The position numbers and the translations under genes are program-made. Shown piece by piece: positions 1 through 11,000 of a DNA stretch of 64,000 nucleotides. Every line of letters begins with the position of its first letter. Position 1 is the stretch's first letter. The notes under the pieces were generated by a model, which had not been told where the DNA came from, ran no database searches, and saw nothing but the letters and a program-made list of their open reading frames with translations. Source of the DNA: Paraescarpia echinospica (Eukaryota; Annelida; Polychaeta; Sabellida; Siboglinidae); the NCBI GenBank assembly GCA_020002185.1, contig CM034541.1, positions 48,926,980 through 48,990,979 of the forward strand, in the 5' to 3' direction.

Positions 1-50
1 GGGAATCTATGCAGGCTCTGAAACTGGCATCGCTGTACTGTATGAATCCC
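1..50 (+). CDS. 3' end of an internal exon of the EGF/lectin-like gene
   Basis: The first 50 bases read openly in the frame starting at base 2, giving residues GIYAGSETGIAVLYES. They end at a strong donor (GTAAGT at 51-56) in phase 1. The leftover C joins the next exon at 430 in frame (C plus AT gives His, then IDEC), which supports the exon call. The exon begins left of the window. The sequence is too short to assign a domain. A terminal blade of a beta-propeller or a linker before the EGF module are both possible. Confidence 0.6.
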
Positions 51-57
51 GTAAGTA

Positions 58-287
58 CACGAGCATGTGTGTGTGCGCCGGCGCGCACACACACATGCTC
101 GGTTGCACGCACGCACGCACATACGTACACACACATGCATAGTCGCACGCACGCACACGCACGCACACGCACGCACACGCACGCACACGCACGCACGCAC
201 ACGCACGCACACGCACACGCACGCACACGCACGCACGCACACGCACGCACGCATACACACACAAACACGCACACACCACAATTCTGA
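58..287. repeat. (AC/ACGC)n microsatellite in an intron
   Basis: Nearly all of this intron stretch is alternating CA and CGCA units. The long reading frames in it on both strands encode only His/Thr/Arg/Ala or Cys/Val repeats and are artefacts of the dinucleotide composition. Confidence 0.95.
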
Positions 288-429
288 ACTTGTTTAGTGA
301 TGTTCGTTTCACAATCATGTTTAGTTGTATATTCGTGATCACTCTGATACTTCTTTGACCGTCGCAATCACCAAACAATCTAACCACGTCAAAGTATGCC
401 ATGTCTATAATAATGCTTATTCTTTCCAG

Positions 430-543
430 ATATCGATGAATGTACCAGCCAACCTTGTCAACACAGAGGCACCTGCACTGACCGACTCAACGGGTACACG
501 TGCACTTGTGACATCGGATACGAAGACTCTGTTTGTGAAACAG
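430..543 (+). CDS. Calcium-binding-type EGF exon
   Basis: A 114-nt exon (38 codons, phase 1 at both ends, the usual layout of shuffled EGF modules) lies between an acceptor TTTCCAG and a donor GTAAGT. It reads [20 protein letters not shown] followed by [17 protein letters not shown]. The I-D-E-C start, the six-cysteine spacing and the G-Y-x-C-x-C segment are those of an EGF-like domain; the aspartate and glutamate next to the first Cys suggest calcium binding. Such domains act in extracellular adhesion or receptor proteins. It follows the exon ending at 50 and precedes the terminal exon at 677. Confidence 0.88.
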
Positions 544-676
544 GTAAGTCATGCGTATTAGTTTTCCTACATTCAATGCCACAGTACATATTATGCATGT
601 AATTGTAGAACGCTAATTTATTTGGTTAACGACACATTCTGGAATACTCTTCTTATGTCTCGGATTCACATTATAG

Positions 677-1155
677 TTGTAGAGTTGCCCGAGTTTGATC
701 CGCTTAACACGAAGGAAGCGTCGATGAGTCTGATTGACACCAACACTGACACGTGCCTGATCCTGGAGGACACCGAGATGTACTCATTCTCGCCGTCGAC
801 GAGTCAGTGGCTGCCCCGACCACAGAATGCTTGCTGGAGGTCGGGACTCGTCATCAAGCATCGTGTACCTGACCACATCCACGCGTCGTTCACAGTCAGA
901 ATCAGCGGTCATCGTCTGGTGTGCTCCAAGTCATTCCTCAAGGTAATGACCAAACACAACGACTCGCCTGACTGCGGATTGGTGTCTGGAAACTATCAGA
1001 TTTGTAAGCTTAGCGGAGTCACCGAGACAGAACCTGGAAGCCTGACCACGTGTATCGCAGCTTGTCAATACAAGGAAAACGAAACCAAGTATGTCATCAT
1101 TGAAATCCCGAACAAACACGAAGGCTGGAAGTTGTGTGAGCTCAGCATCGAGTGA
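677..1155 (+). CDS. Terminal exon: Cys-rich C-terminal domain, possibly galactose-binding/fucolectin-like
   Basis: The acceptor AG at 675-676 is followed by TT, which completes the split codon left by the EGF exon (G+TT, Val). The frame then stays open for about 158 residues to TGA at 1153-1155. The domain has roughly seven cysteines and aromatic residues, and ends GWKLCELSIE. That ending resembles the L-C-E-V-E-V finish of F5/8-type fucolectin domains, and the early tryptophans followed by beta-strand-like stretches also fit. The assignment to that fold is inference and similarity is weak. No transmembrane segment follows, so the protein is probably secreted. A long GT microsatellite starts about 60 bases after the stop and no close polyadenylation signal is obvious. 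Confidence 0.7.
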
Positions 1156-1213
1156 TGGACTTCTGTCGTAAACAGATGGATGTTCATAATAGTACGAAAA
1201 CAATCTTTGTCCA

Positions 1214-1945
1214 CGTGTGCGTGTACATATATGCGTGAGCGTGTGCTTGTGCGTGCGTGCGTGCGTGCGTGCGTGCGTGTGTATGTGTGTGTGTGGGTGT
1301 GTGTCTGTGTGTGTGTGCGTGTGCGTGTGCGCGCGCGTGTGTGTGTGTCCGTGTGCGTGTGCGCGTGTGTGCGTGTGTGCGTGTGCGCGGGTGCGAGCGT
1401 GTGTGCGTGTGTGCGTGTGTGCGTGCGTGTGTGTGCATGAGTGTGTGACTGTGTGTGCGTGTGCGTGTGCGTGTGCGTGTACGTGTTTTTGTGTGCGTGT
1501 GTGCGTGTGTGTGTGGGTGCATGTGCGTGCGTGCGTGTGTGTGTGCATGTGTGTGGGGGTGCGTGTGTGTCTGTCTGCATGTGTGTATGTATGTGTGTGT
1601 GCATGTGTGTATGTGTGGTGTGTGCGTGTGTGCGTGCGTGAGGGGATGACGTGAGTGATGAATTGAGGGATGAAGAAGTGAGGGATGAAATAATGGAATT
1701 AGAAAGGGTGAGGTCAAGGGAGGTAGCGAGGCAGAAATGTACCTAGGGAAGGGACGGGTGCATGTAAGAAGAGAGTGGAGAAGGAGGAAGGGAGATATGT
1801 AGGGAGATGGAAACGCAGGGATGGTTGGGTAGAGAGATTCTATGAATGAGGGAAGGAGGGAGGGAGGGAGGGAGGGAGGGATGGTGGGAGGGAGGGAGGG
1901 AAGGAGGAAGGGAGGGAGGAAGGAAGGGAGGAAGGGAGGGGGGAG
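1214..1945. repeat. (GT/GTGC)n followed by GGGA/GGAA-rich microsatellites
   Basis: GT- and GTGC-rich repeats run from about 1214 to 1641. Purine-rich sequence follows, with (GGGA)n and (GGAA)n at about 1845-1945. The overlapping Cys-Val, His-Thr, Gly-Arg-Glu and Pro-Ser reading frames are low-complexity and are not genes. Confidence 0.95.
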
Positions 1946-2576
1946 GGAAGATGGAGGATTGGTGGAGATCATTGTATCTAGGAGATATTTCTTTTTTGCT
2001 CGTTGGCTGTGTCTCGTATACTGAGGTCAGTTCTGACCGCTTTTGTCCAGTGACCAAAGGAGATATGATCCTAAAACATGTTTCCCTACGTAGGATCAGT
2101 ACCCTGATGTTTATACGTGCTTTCAATGTTGTTATATTTATCTTGCACTATCTGTTGAAATCAGGGGCTCAAACCTGCGTGATAGTTCGACCACACAATG
2201 AGCTTCGTGTGCAGTGTCGAGAAACAAATGTCGATATGACCTTTTTTGACAGCCCACGTGTGCAATGATTCAAATAGGCGTGTTTTGTTGTCGAATACAG
2301 ACATCAGTGAAGCAATTTTGTGGTTTGCATATTGACATATTTTAACAAAATAATGCTGTTGTTGTAGTAGTATTAGTAGTAGTAGTAGTAGTCCCTGTTG
2401 TTGTTGTTTGTTGTTGTTGATGATCGTGATTATGGTGATGATGTTCTTAATAAGCAAATGTCGGTATAGTTATCTTGCATAATACCGCAATAGACTGCGT
2501 ATTAATAAAGACACATTTGAATGGGTTATCAAGAGACGATCTGAATTTGTTTTCGGCAAATCGTCTTGTGCAATAT

Positions 2577-2705
2577 AAAGTATATATATTATAACATGCT
2601 GACAGACCAAGTATATATAAAGTATATATATTATAACATGCTGACAGACCAAGTATATATAAAGTATATCTATTATAACATGCTGACAGACCAAGTATAT
2701 ATAAA
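2577..2705. repeat. 42-bp tandem repeat, about three copies
   Basis: The unit contains TATATATTATAACATG and CTGACAGACCAAG. Its AAAG start recurs at about 2577, 2619 and 2661, a spacing of 42 bp. Copies are almost identical, with one A/C difference in the third, so the expansion is recent. The flanks from 1950 to 3500 show no gene or recognisable element beyond a (TAG/TTG)n tract near 2360-2440. Confidence 0.9.
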
Positions 2706-3523
2706 CGAGCCAGTGTTCATTGTTAATGATTCGAACAGGTTCCGTTTGTTTGCACGGCAGCGCGCAACTTTCGAAGGCGTGGCCGCAATGTGAATCGTAA
2801 CTTCAAGCGAATGCTTTCAAATTGTGGACAGTTAAGAACGATACTTTTCACATAGCAGCTCTGCGAATTAGGCTAACGGCATTTGTCTTATTGTGCGTGC
2901 GTGCATGCGTGTGTGAAGTTGTGTGTTGGTTTTTATACTACACTATTAATTCGCCTATTCGTTAAAGCTATCTTGTAAATACGTTAAAGCTCTCTTGCAA
3001 ATACTATAACTAAGTTTCGGCAAGCCCTATAAAATACATACACAGTAGAGTTTCTAATTATCTCTAGGTGACATACTTATTAGTTTCACTGACCTACTTA
3101 TTGGTGACACCGACATACTTATTAGTGACACCAAAAAGGGGATATTTAATTTTAAGAAATTCCTAGGGGCTTACTGAAACTACTAATTCCAAAACAAGCA
3201 CATCATGATCACGTAATACTAGTTAACTTAATGTCGTTCATGTAATTCTTAAATTCCAGTCCATCGGATTCATACTTATGATCATTTTGTTTTCTTTCAT
3301 ACGTACAACTGCGTGGATAATTATGCTGTGTTTTGATGACGAACAAATGACAGTGTACTTTGTAACTGTGATATTATTATCTAGTAGAATCGTCGCGACA
3401 TTTTCGTGAAAACATATGTCTCACTTTTAATGTATTTGCAATATGTTATTATTATCATTTTAGTTGGCAAACCCTCCACTCAGTTCATTGCACCAATAAA
3501 AATGGTATTTGTTGTGACTGCCT

Positions 3524-5160
3524 GCCTTGTGTGTGTATTGTGACTGCCTGCCTTGTGTGTGTATTGTGACTGCCTGCCTTGTGTGTGTATTGTGACTGCG
3601 TGCCTTGTGTGTGTATTGTGACTGCCTGCCTTGTGTGTGTATTGTGACTGCTTGCCTTGTGTGTGTATTGTGACTGCTTGCCTTGTGTGTGTATTGTGAC
3701 TGCCTGCCTTGTGTGTGTATTGTGACTGCCTGCCTTGTGTGTGTATTGTGACTGCCTGCCTTGTGTGTGTATTGTGACTGCCTGCCTTGTGTGTGTATTG
3801 TGACTGCGTGCCTTGTGTGTGTATTGTGATTGCCTGCCTTGTGTGTGTATTGTGACTGCTTGCCTTGTGTGTGTATTGTGATTGCCTGCCTTGTGTGTGT
3901 ATTGTGACTGCCTGCCTTGTGTGTGTATTGTGACTGCGTGCCTTGTGTGTGTATTGTGACTGCTTGCCTTGTGTGTGTATTGTGACTGCCTGCCTTGTGT
4001 GTGTGTTGTGACTGCGTGCCTTGTGTGTGTATTGTGACTGCCTGCCTTGTGTGTGTATTGTGACTGCCTGCCTTGTGTGTGTATTGTGACTGCCTGCCTT
4101 GTGTGTGTATTGTGACTGCGTGCCTTGTGTGTGTATTGTGACTGCGTGCCTTGTGTGTGTATTGTGACTGCCTGCCTTGTGTGTGTATTGTGACTGCGTG
4201 CTTTGTGTGTGTATTGTGACTGCGTGCCTTGTGTGTGTATTGTGACTGCGTACCTTGTGTGTGTATTGTGACTGCGTGCCTTTGTGTATTGTGACTGCCT
4301 GCCTTGTGTGTGTATTGTGACTGCCTGCCTTGTGTGTGTATTGTGACTGCGTGCCTTGTGTGTGTATTGTGACTGCCTGCCTTGTGTGTGTATTGTGACT
4401 GCCTGCCTTGTGTGTGTATTGTGACTGCGTGCCTTGTGTGTGTATTGTGACTGCGTACCTTGTGTGTGAATTGTGACTGCGTGCCTTTGTGTATTGTGAC
4501 TGCCTGCCTTGTGTGTGTATTGTGACTGCCTGCCTTGTGTGTGTATTGTGACTGCTTGCCTTGTGTGTGTATTGTGACTGCGTGCCTTGTGTGTGTATTG
4601 TGACTGCGTACCTTGTGTGTGTATTGTGACTGCGTGCCTTTGTGTATTGTGACTGCGTGCCTTGTGTGTGTATTGTGACTGCGTGCCTTGTGTGTGTATT
4701 GTGACTGCGTGCCTTGTGTGTATTGTGACTGCGTGCCTTGTGTGTGTATTGTGACTGCGTACCTTGTGTGTGTATTGTGACTGCGTGCCTTTGTGTATTG
4801 TGACTGCGTGCCTTGTGTGTTTGTTGTGATTGCGGGCTTTGAGTGTTTGTTGTGACTACGGGCCTTGAGTGTTTGTTGTGATTGCGGGCCTTGTGGGTTG
4901 GTTGTGACAGCGTGCTTTGTGCGTTTGTTGCGATTGCGGGTCTTGTGTGTTTGTTGTGATTGCGGGCCCTGTGGGTTTGTTGTGATTGCGGGCCTTGTGT
5001 GAGTTTGTTGTGATTGCGGGCCTTGTGTGAGTTTGTTGTGATTGCGGGCCTTGTGGGTTTGTTGTGATTGCGGGCCTTGTAGGTTTGTTGTGATTGCGGG
5101 CCCTGTGCGTTTGTTGTGATTGCGGGCCTTGTGTGTTTGCTGTGACTGCGTGCCTTGTGT
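3524..5160. repeat. 26-bp tandem satellite array
   Basis: About 60 head-to-tail copies of a 26-bp unit built on TTGTGACTGCCTGCCTTGTG, with CCTGCC, GCGTGCC and GCTTGCC variants and occasional 20-bp short units. From about 4805 the copies drift to GTTTGTTGTGATTGCGGGCC with a unit near 22 bp, so one edge is older and more diverged. A minus-strand frame through the divergent part encodes a Gln/Asn/Thr-rich repeat, which I regard as chance. Confidence 0.95.
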
Positions 5161-5412
5161 CTTTATTATTATTATTACAATTCTGACTTAGATCTGGCAT
5201 GGTGTCCTTAAAACTGCCGCTGCAATGCGATCTTCTGCTCTCGTGTCAGAGTCATTACTATTTTCATCAGACTACGGGAGATTACAAAGAACCAACATTT
5301 TCCGCAATGCAAATGGATGTCTAGTCGATGTAAACAAATAAAAAGCAATGATTTATTCGTGTAATTTGCATACACATCCTCTCAATCGCACATAGCTGCA
5401 CACTCATTAATT

Positions 5413-5468
5413 TTCAGCTAACACCATACACACACACAGACACCACACACACGCACACATACACACAC

Positions 5469-5559
<91 letters not shown>

Positions 5560-5564
5560 GAGAG
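5413..5564. repeat. Compound microsatellite (CA)n-(TA)n-(GA)n-(GACA)n
   Basis: Four simple repeats follow one another: CA/CGCA, then TA, then GA, then GACA. No gene is seen between 5165 and 5730. Confidence 0.95.
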
Positions 5565-5734
5565 TATTCCATCGTGCTAGCAATTGTACATGACGTGAAG
5601 CATAGTTTTCCAATTCCAATCTTAAAGTAAAGGTTCAAAATTTATGCCTCAATGATAATTTGTCATAAAAGTGTTCATTTTATGGTAATTTAACCGTTTA
5701 TATTTTACTTGACATGTTCAATGTAAGAGCGTTT

Positions 5735-6101
5735 CAGATGAAAAGTGACAGAAAAGTCCTAAGAGTGTCTCGGATAACAAAAACAACCAACGCAGAGATC
5801 CTTTAAAAATTAGACATAGAGAACTGCCAACTAGTGAATAGAATAAAAGGACTAAAACTTACTTATTTTGGCCACATACAAATAAATACACAATTCCGTA
5901 GAGAAAACAATCCTAGAAGGCAAAGTGGAGGGAAAGATAGGAAGGGGTAGACCAAGGAGAAGATTGGAGCAGGACATCAGCGACTGGTTGGAAGACGACA
6001 TCGTCAGTGCAGGGAGACGAACTGCGGACAGAGCAGCTTATCGTGGGATCATCCGGTCAGCTACATCTTGCAGAGATATGCTGAACTGAAGAAGAAGAAG
6101 A
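5735..6101 (+). pseudogene. 3' end of a non-LTR retrotransposon (family A)
   Basis: The plus strand encodes a degenerate C-terminus of a LINE reverse-transcriptase polyprotein, readable with frame changes. The segments are GLKLTYFGHI, then GRPRRRLEQDISDWLEDD, then RTADRAAYRGIIRSATS, ending in DMLN and a stop near 6087. It finishes in a (GAA)n tail at about 6085-6101. The same sequence occurs in the opposite orientation at 14345-14745 with the same tail, which shows that it is an interspersed element. The basic, Trp-containing C-terminal segment is typical of LINE ORF2 ends. Only the last few hundred bases are present (5' truncation). Confidence 0.8.
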
Positions 6102-6354
6102 GTTCAACATAAGCGCCTTATCTGCCAATCACTGCTTGCATCCTAAGAGCCACATTGTCCCTCTGTCTATCATTGTGCGTCATGTTAGCTTTGTTTGTCA
6201 GTCACCAGTCGGCAGCATTGTACATCGTCACCGCACACACCCTACCTCACGCACAACTGCACGACTAACCCTTTATTAGGTCAGTTAAGACAATGCACCC
6301 CGACACACAATCCACGACGACAACATAGTGTTACACGTCCGTCCATGAACGACA

Positions 6355-7180
6355 CGCAAAGCCCAGCTGCTGGATCAAGTTACAACAAGTAAAGAACAAA
6401 CAGCCGAGATAATCACTAAGACGTGTTTTGAGCAATGGATTGCCAGGTACGGGGCACCCCTACATGTACACACAGACCAGGGCAGAAACCTTGATAGCCA
6501 ACTATGCACATATCTACGCAAATTAGTGGAAGTCACAAAGACAAGGACGACACCATATCGGCCCAGTTCCAATGGACAAGTAGAACGCCATAACCAAATG
6601 GTTTTGACCTTTTTAGGTGTTATCTTGCTGATGAGATGTCCCGATGGGATGAACACCTGGATACACTGGGGATGACCCTACGAGCCTGGTTCACGTCTAA
6701 TATGTTACTAAATGGACGAGAGGTGTGTATGCCTGAGGAGATCCTATTTGGGCTACCCAACGTCAATTCCCTGAGACTGCCACCAGCTGATTATCCCAAG
6801 GATTTGGTCGAGAAAATCAGGACCGCTTCCATAGCAGCACGTGATAGTCTACACATATGGTACAAAACCGCCAGGAAAAAGATTATGATACACGGGCCCC
6901 AATTCGAGAGAGGTAACTTCATGTGGGCGACCTAGTGTATATCCGCAATTCGGGGACAATCGTTTGACAAAATAAGAAATTACTTCCAATATGGAAGGGG
7001 CCGTTTGTTGTTACGAAAGTAGTGTCATGCTTCTTATATCGGATCGCGGAACGTAAGAGAGAATACGTAAAGCACCACAATAAACTCCGAATATCCAATG
7101 ACCGCGATGTTCCTGTGTAGATGTGGCGGAAGCGACAATCAATCCTCAATCTGCGCGGGCCATCAAATGACGTTATGACC
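6355..7180 (+). pseudogene. Ty3/gypsy integrase remnant (frame-broken)
   Basis: Frame 6355 to about 6612 gives an integrase catalytic-core segment: YGAPLHVHTDQGRN with the second catalytic Asp, then TTPYRPSSNGQVERHNQ with the catalytic Glu. After a frameshift near 6612 the C-terminal part continues in the frame of 6636-6935 (WDEHLDTLGMTLRA, NMLLNGREVCMPEEILFGLP). After further breaks it reads LLPIWKGPFVVTKVVS, the GPY/F-like module. The upstream Asp, RT, RNase H and LTRs are missing. In-frame stops and shifts make it non-functional. It lies just downstream of the LINE end at 5735-6101. Confidence 0.85.
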
Positions 7181-7421
7181 ACTGATCTAACCCATCACTA
7201 ACTAGACGGGAGACACCACCACACAAAGAGAGATCCCACTGACTAGCAGCGGAGGTCGACCTCTCAATCGTCTTTGTAAGTATGACGACTGATTTTAATG
7301 TGCTACAATTATGTTACAGGTGGATGCCATCGACACCGATTGCACCAACGATAGCGCTGTTTGAAACTGGAGGTCCACAAACCGTCCTCCAGCTCGGCCA
7401 GTTCCCATTGGAACTGTCGCC

Positions 7422-7952
7422 TTGGGCCAGAGTAGTGTAAGGTGCCAGGGTGCCGGTCATACTGCAGGGTCTCAGCATGCTCACCCCACCACCACATCCA
7501 TATGCACAGGGGTACTGACGGACAGTAGTCCTCGTGTATCACCACTCATACGCGCCATATGCACAGGGGTAGCCCCAGTGGCGTCGGACAGCAGTCATCG
7601 CACACTATCTGTCGTGGCGAAGGCCCAGGACAATAATCCTCGCGCACTACCACTAACACTTACTGTATACACGGGGGTAGCCCCAGTGGCGACGGACAGC
7701 AGTCATCGCACACTATCTGTCGTGGCGAAGGCCCAGGACAATAGTCCTCGCGCACTGCCACTCACACTTACTGCATACACGGGGGTAGTCCCAGACGCAA
7801 CGAATAGCAGTCCTCGCACACTAGCCGCTGTGATGGAATCCCAGTACCTCAGTACCGGTGTCCCCCCTATTGTGTTCGGTAAGCGATGTCAGCGGCGAAG
7901 TAGAAGCCAGAGATCACGAGCCTCCCATGCCTCCTCTGACTACGAATGTTAA
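7422..7952 (+). other. Open frame with a 36-residue repeat downstream of the gypsy integrase
   Basis: A 176-codon frame is open. It contains two near-identical 36-residue repeats (GVAPVASDSSHRTLSVVAKA and continuing) and a diverged third, rich in Ser, Thr, Pro and Ala, and ends in a basic RSRSQRSR-like tail. The DNA repeat period is 108 bp, a multiple of three, which keeps the frame open. It may be the degraded 3' region of the gypsy-like element, or a chance frame created by tandem duplication. I do not recognise a domain. Confidence 0.4.
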
Positions 7953-8032
7953 TCGGTGGTGGACAGTAGCATACACTTGTCAACCAACGTATCAAGGCGA
8001 TTGAGACACCCCAAGAAAAAAATACAACGCCA

Positions 8033-11000
8033 ACAAAATGATAATATTGCGTTGCAGATGAATATATTTATGACCCTTTGAATAATATCGCGTAAGTTAC
8101 AATATAATGTTAAAATAGCCAGTGTGCGAATACGCGAGGGACTAGCGCATATTTATTGCTACCTCGTGAAATATCTAATGAATAGTACATTCAGTATTCA
8201 CGGCACCAGTATGTCCTAAGTCAAAATGCTCGAAAACAATTCACACATCACACCAAAACGGTATTTTAAAGGGCACTCTTTCAGCGGGAAATGGAGGACG
8301 CAGCAACGACACGTGATGAAGGTTGCTGACAGTTGTGGCTCCCAGTACATCAATCAGTCCATTGTCCTAATCATGTTTTATCACAAAATCACAACATTCT
8401 TACGTGTTTACTAACAATATTTCCGATGTTAAATGGGCAATTTCGCGTAAAGAGCACATGTACGCTGTTTCTCCAGGAATGCAGCCAGACTCTCCTATGT
8501 TTTGTTGTGGTGGAGTGTGGATTCGTTTGGCTTATCACCATGAATTATGCCTAAATCTAAATACTGGGTTGCAATAGTGCGCTGTGTGGCAGCTCAACTA
8601 ATGTCACGTAAGACACATAAAATATTACAGTGGTTGCGATAGTGTAAATTCCTGTGAAGTTACCTAATATGCATGGTAAACTGATAAAGTAACAAGGACC
8701 GACATACTTCATTAACATATTAAATACAAAATGATAATATTACGTTGCAGATAAATAAATTGATGATCCTTTGAACTCTGTCACCTAAGTTACAATAAAA
8801 TTTCAAAAAAGCACTCTTTAAATACGCGAGGGACTAGCGTATATTTATTGCTACCCCGTGAAAGATCTAATGCTGTTGTGCATTCACTATTTACGGGGCC
8901 AACATGTTTTATGTCGAAGTGCTCGAAAACAATTCACACATCACACCAAAACGGTATTTTCAAGGACACTATGTCGTACCGTTGTAATAATTTTGTGATG
9001 TTTGAATAAAACATGATTAAGACAATGGACTCACTGGTGTACTGGGTGTCACATTTGTTAGCAACCTTCATCAAGTGTCTTGGATGCGTCCGCCATTACC
9101 CTCTGAAACAGAACCCTTGAAAATACCGTGGTTGTCCCTTCAATATTGAATATTCTAATGCATTAGATTTTTCAAGAGGTAACAATAAATATGCTCTAGT
9201 TGTTGAAATATTAGCACAGTGATTATTTTGACATTTCATTGTAACTTACGTAACATAGTTCAAAGGATCATAATGGTATTTGTCTGCAACGTAATGTTAA
9301 CTTGTATGTTTAATATGGTAATGAAGTATATCGATCCTTGTTACAGAATCAATTTACCATGTCTTAGGTAACTTCACAGGAATTTACACTCTCGCAACCA
9401 ATCTAATATTTGGTGTTACTTACGTGACACTAGTTGTGCTGTGACACTGCACACTGTAGCAAACCAATATATAGGCCTAATGCATGGTAATAAGCCATAT
9501 GAATAAAAGCTCCATCGCCACAAAGTAGGAGAGTCTGGCTGCATTCTAGGAGAAACAGCGTACATTTATTCTTTGATTTCTGTTCTGAAGTGTAAATTAC
9601 GTGACTCTAAATTGCACATATAACTTCGGAAATGTTATATTACACTTGTAAGAATTTTGTGATGTTTGAATGAAACATGATGAGGACAATGGACTCGTTT
9701 GTGTACTGGGTAGCAAAACTGTCAGTCAAAATTTAATTGTAACTTAAGTAACATAGTTTAAAGAGTCATCAATGCATTTATCTGCAACGTAATGTTATCT
9801 TTTTTATGTTTAATATCTTAATGAAGTAACTGGATCCTGGTTAATGTATAAATTCACCATACATCTAAGGTAACTTCACATGTGTTGATACTTTCGCAAC
9901 AAATCTAATATTTGATGTCACTTACGTGACACTAATTGAGCTGCCACACAGCACACTATTGCTACCCAACATTAAGACATAATAATAATAATAAACTTTA
10001 TTTACACACCATCAAATCCGGGATTAATGATCCGTTCACGGGTGTTGACAGATCGGTAATCATCTAAGAGGCATTTAAAAACGCATTTAAGAGAAATAAA
10101 TATAAAAAAAAAAAAATTTAAGAATCACCTAGTATATATAAATAAACCTAAATATAGTAAAATGACGGGTAAATGCAATGATAAAATAAACGATTAGCAA
10201 AAGTGCTGAACAGCTGAACATACTGAATAAAAATAAATAAATAAAAGCCTAAGTTACGTCAAATAAGTTGATTAGATACTAAAATGTGATTCTGAGATCA
10301 CTAAGACTAAAACTTAATTAAAACTATACGCATGAATAATACAAAAGTCAAATGATGTCTGATTATATTAGCTTGAGAACAAAAATGTCTTCAATAATTG
10401 TCTAAACTGCCTAGTGTTCTCAATCGCGCGTAGTTGCAGAGGGAGAGAGTCCCGCAATGTCGGCCCAGCACAAGCAAACGCCCGGCGACCATAACGTTCT
10501 AGGTTCACGCGTGGAATGTCCTACGCTCTGGCGGTGGGTCCTGCGTGGCGAGTGACGATGTAGCAGTGACACGAGATACACTGACGTGTCTGGATACAGT
10601 GCCGTGTGTACAAACATAATTAACGTAACTTGTACTCGATGCGCTTTCTCACTGGGAGCCAGTGTAGGTGTTGTAGGACGCAGTGACAGATCGTCGGTCA
10701 TCTCGTCGAAGTTGCATCACAACACGAGCGGCTGACCGTTGGACTGTCTCTAGACGGTGCAGCAGACGGTCAGATATACCAAACAACATCGCATTTCCAT
10801 AATCAATTCTGGATGTCACAAGTGCATGGACAAGACATTTGCAGACACTGGTCGTCATTGCCTCTCGCACACGAGCAGTTCTCGAGAGATGGTAGTGAGC
10901 ACTTCGACATTCATTTGCCAGCTGCGTCGCCATCAATAAATCTATTGCAACACCAATCCCACAAACGATGGTCAATGTCGCTACATATTGTCCGCATGTG

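Noticed and set aside
58..1641. Long His/Thr/Arg and Cys/Val reading frames
   Set aside because: They translate CA and GT microsatellites. Equivalent frames exist in several frames on both strands.
3524..5160. CRISPR-like repetition, also at 40600-41206, 44750-47555 and 61734-63508
   Set aside because: Units are head-to-tail without unique spacers, in a eukaryotic intron context. They are satellites or minisatellites.
4856..5200. Gln/Asn/Thr-rich frame on the minus strand
   Set aside because: It lies entirely in the diverged end of the 26-bp satellite.
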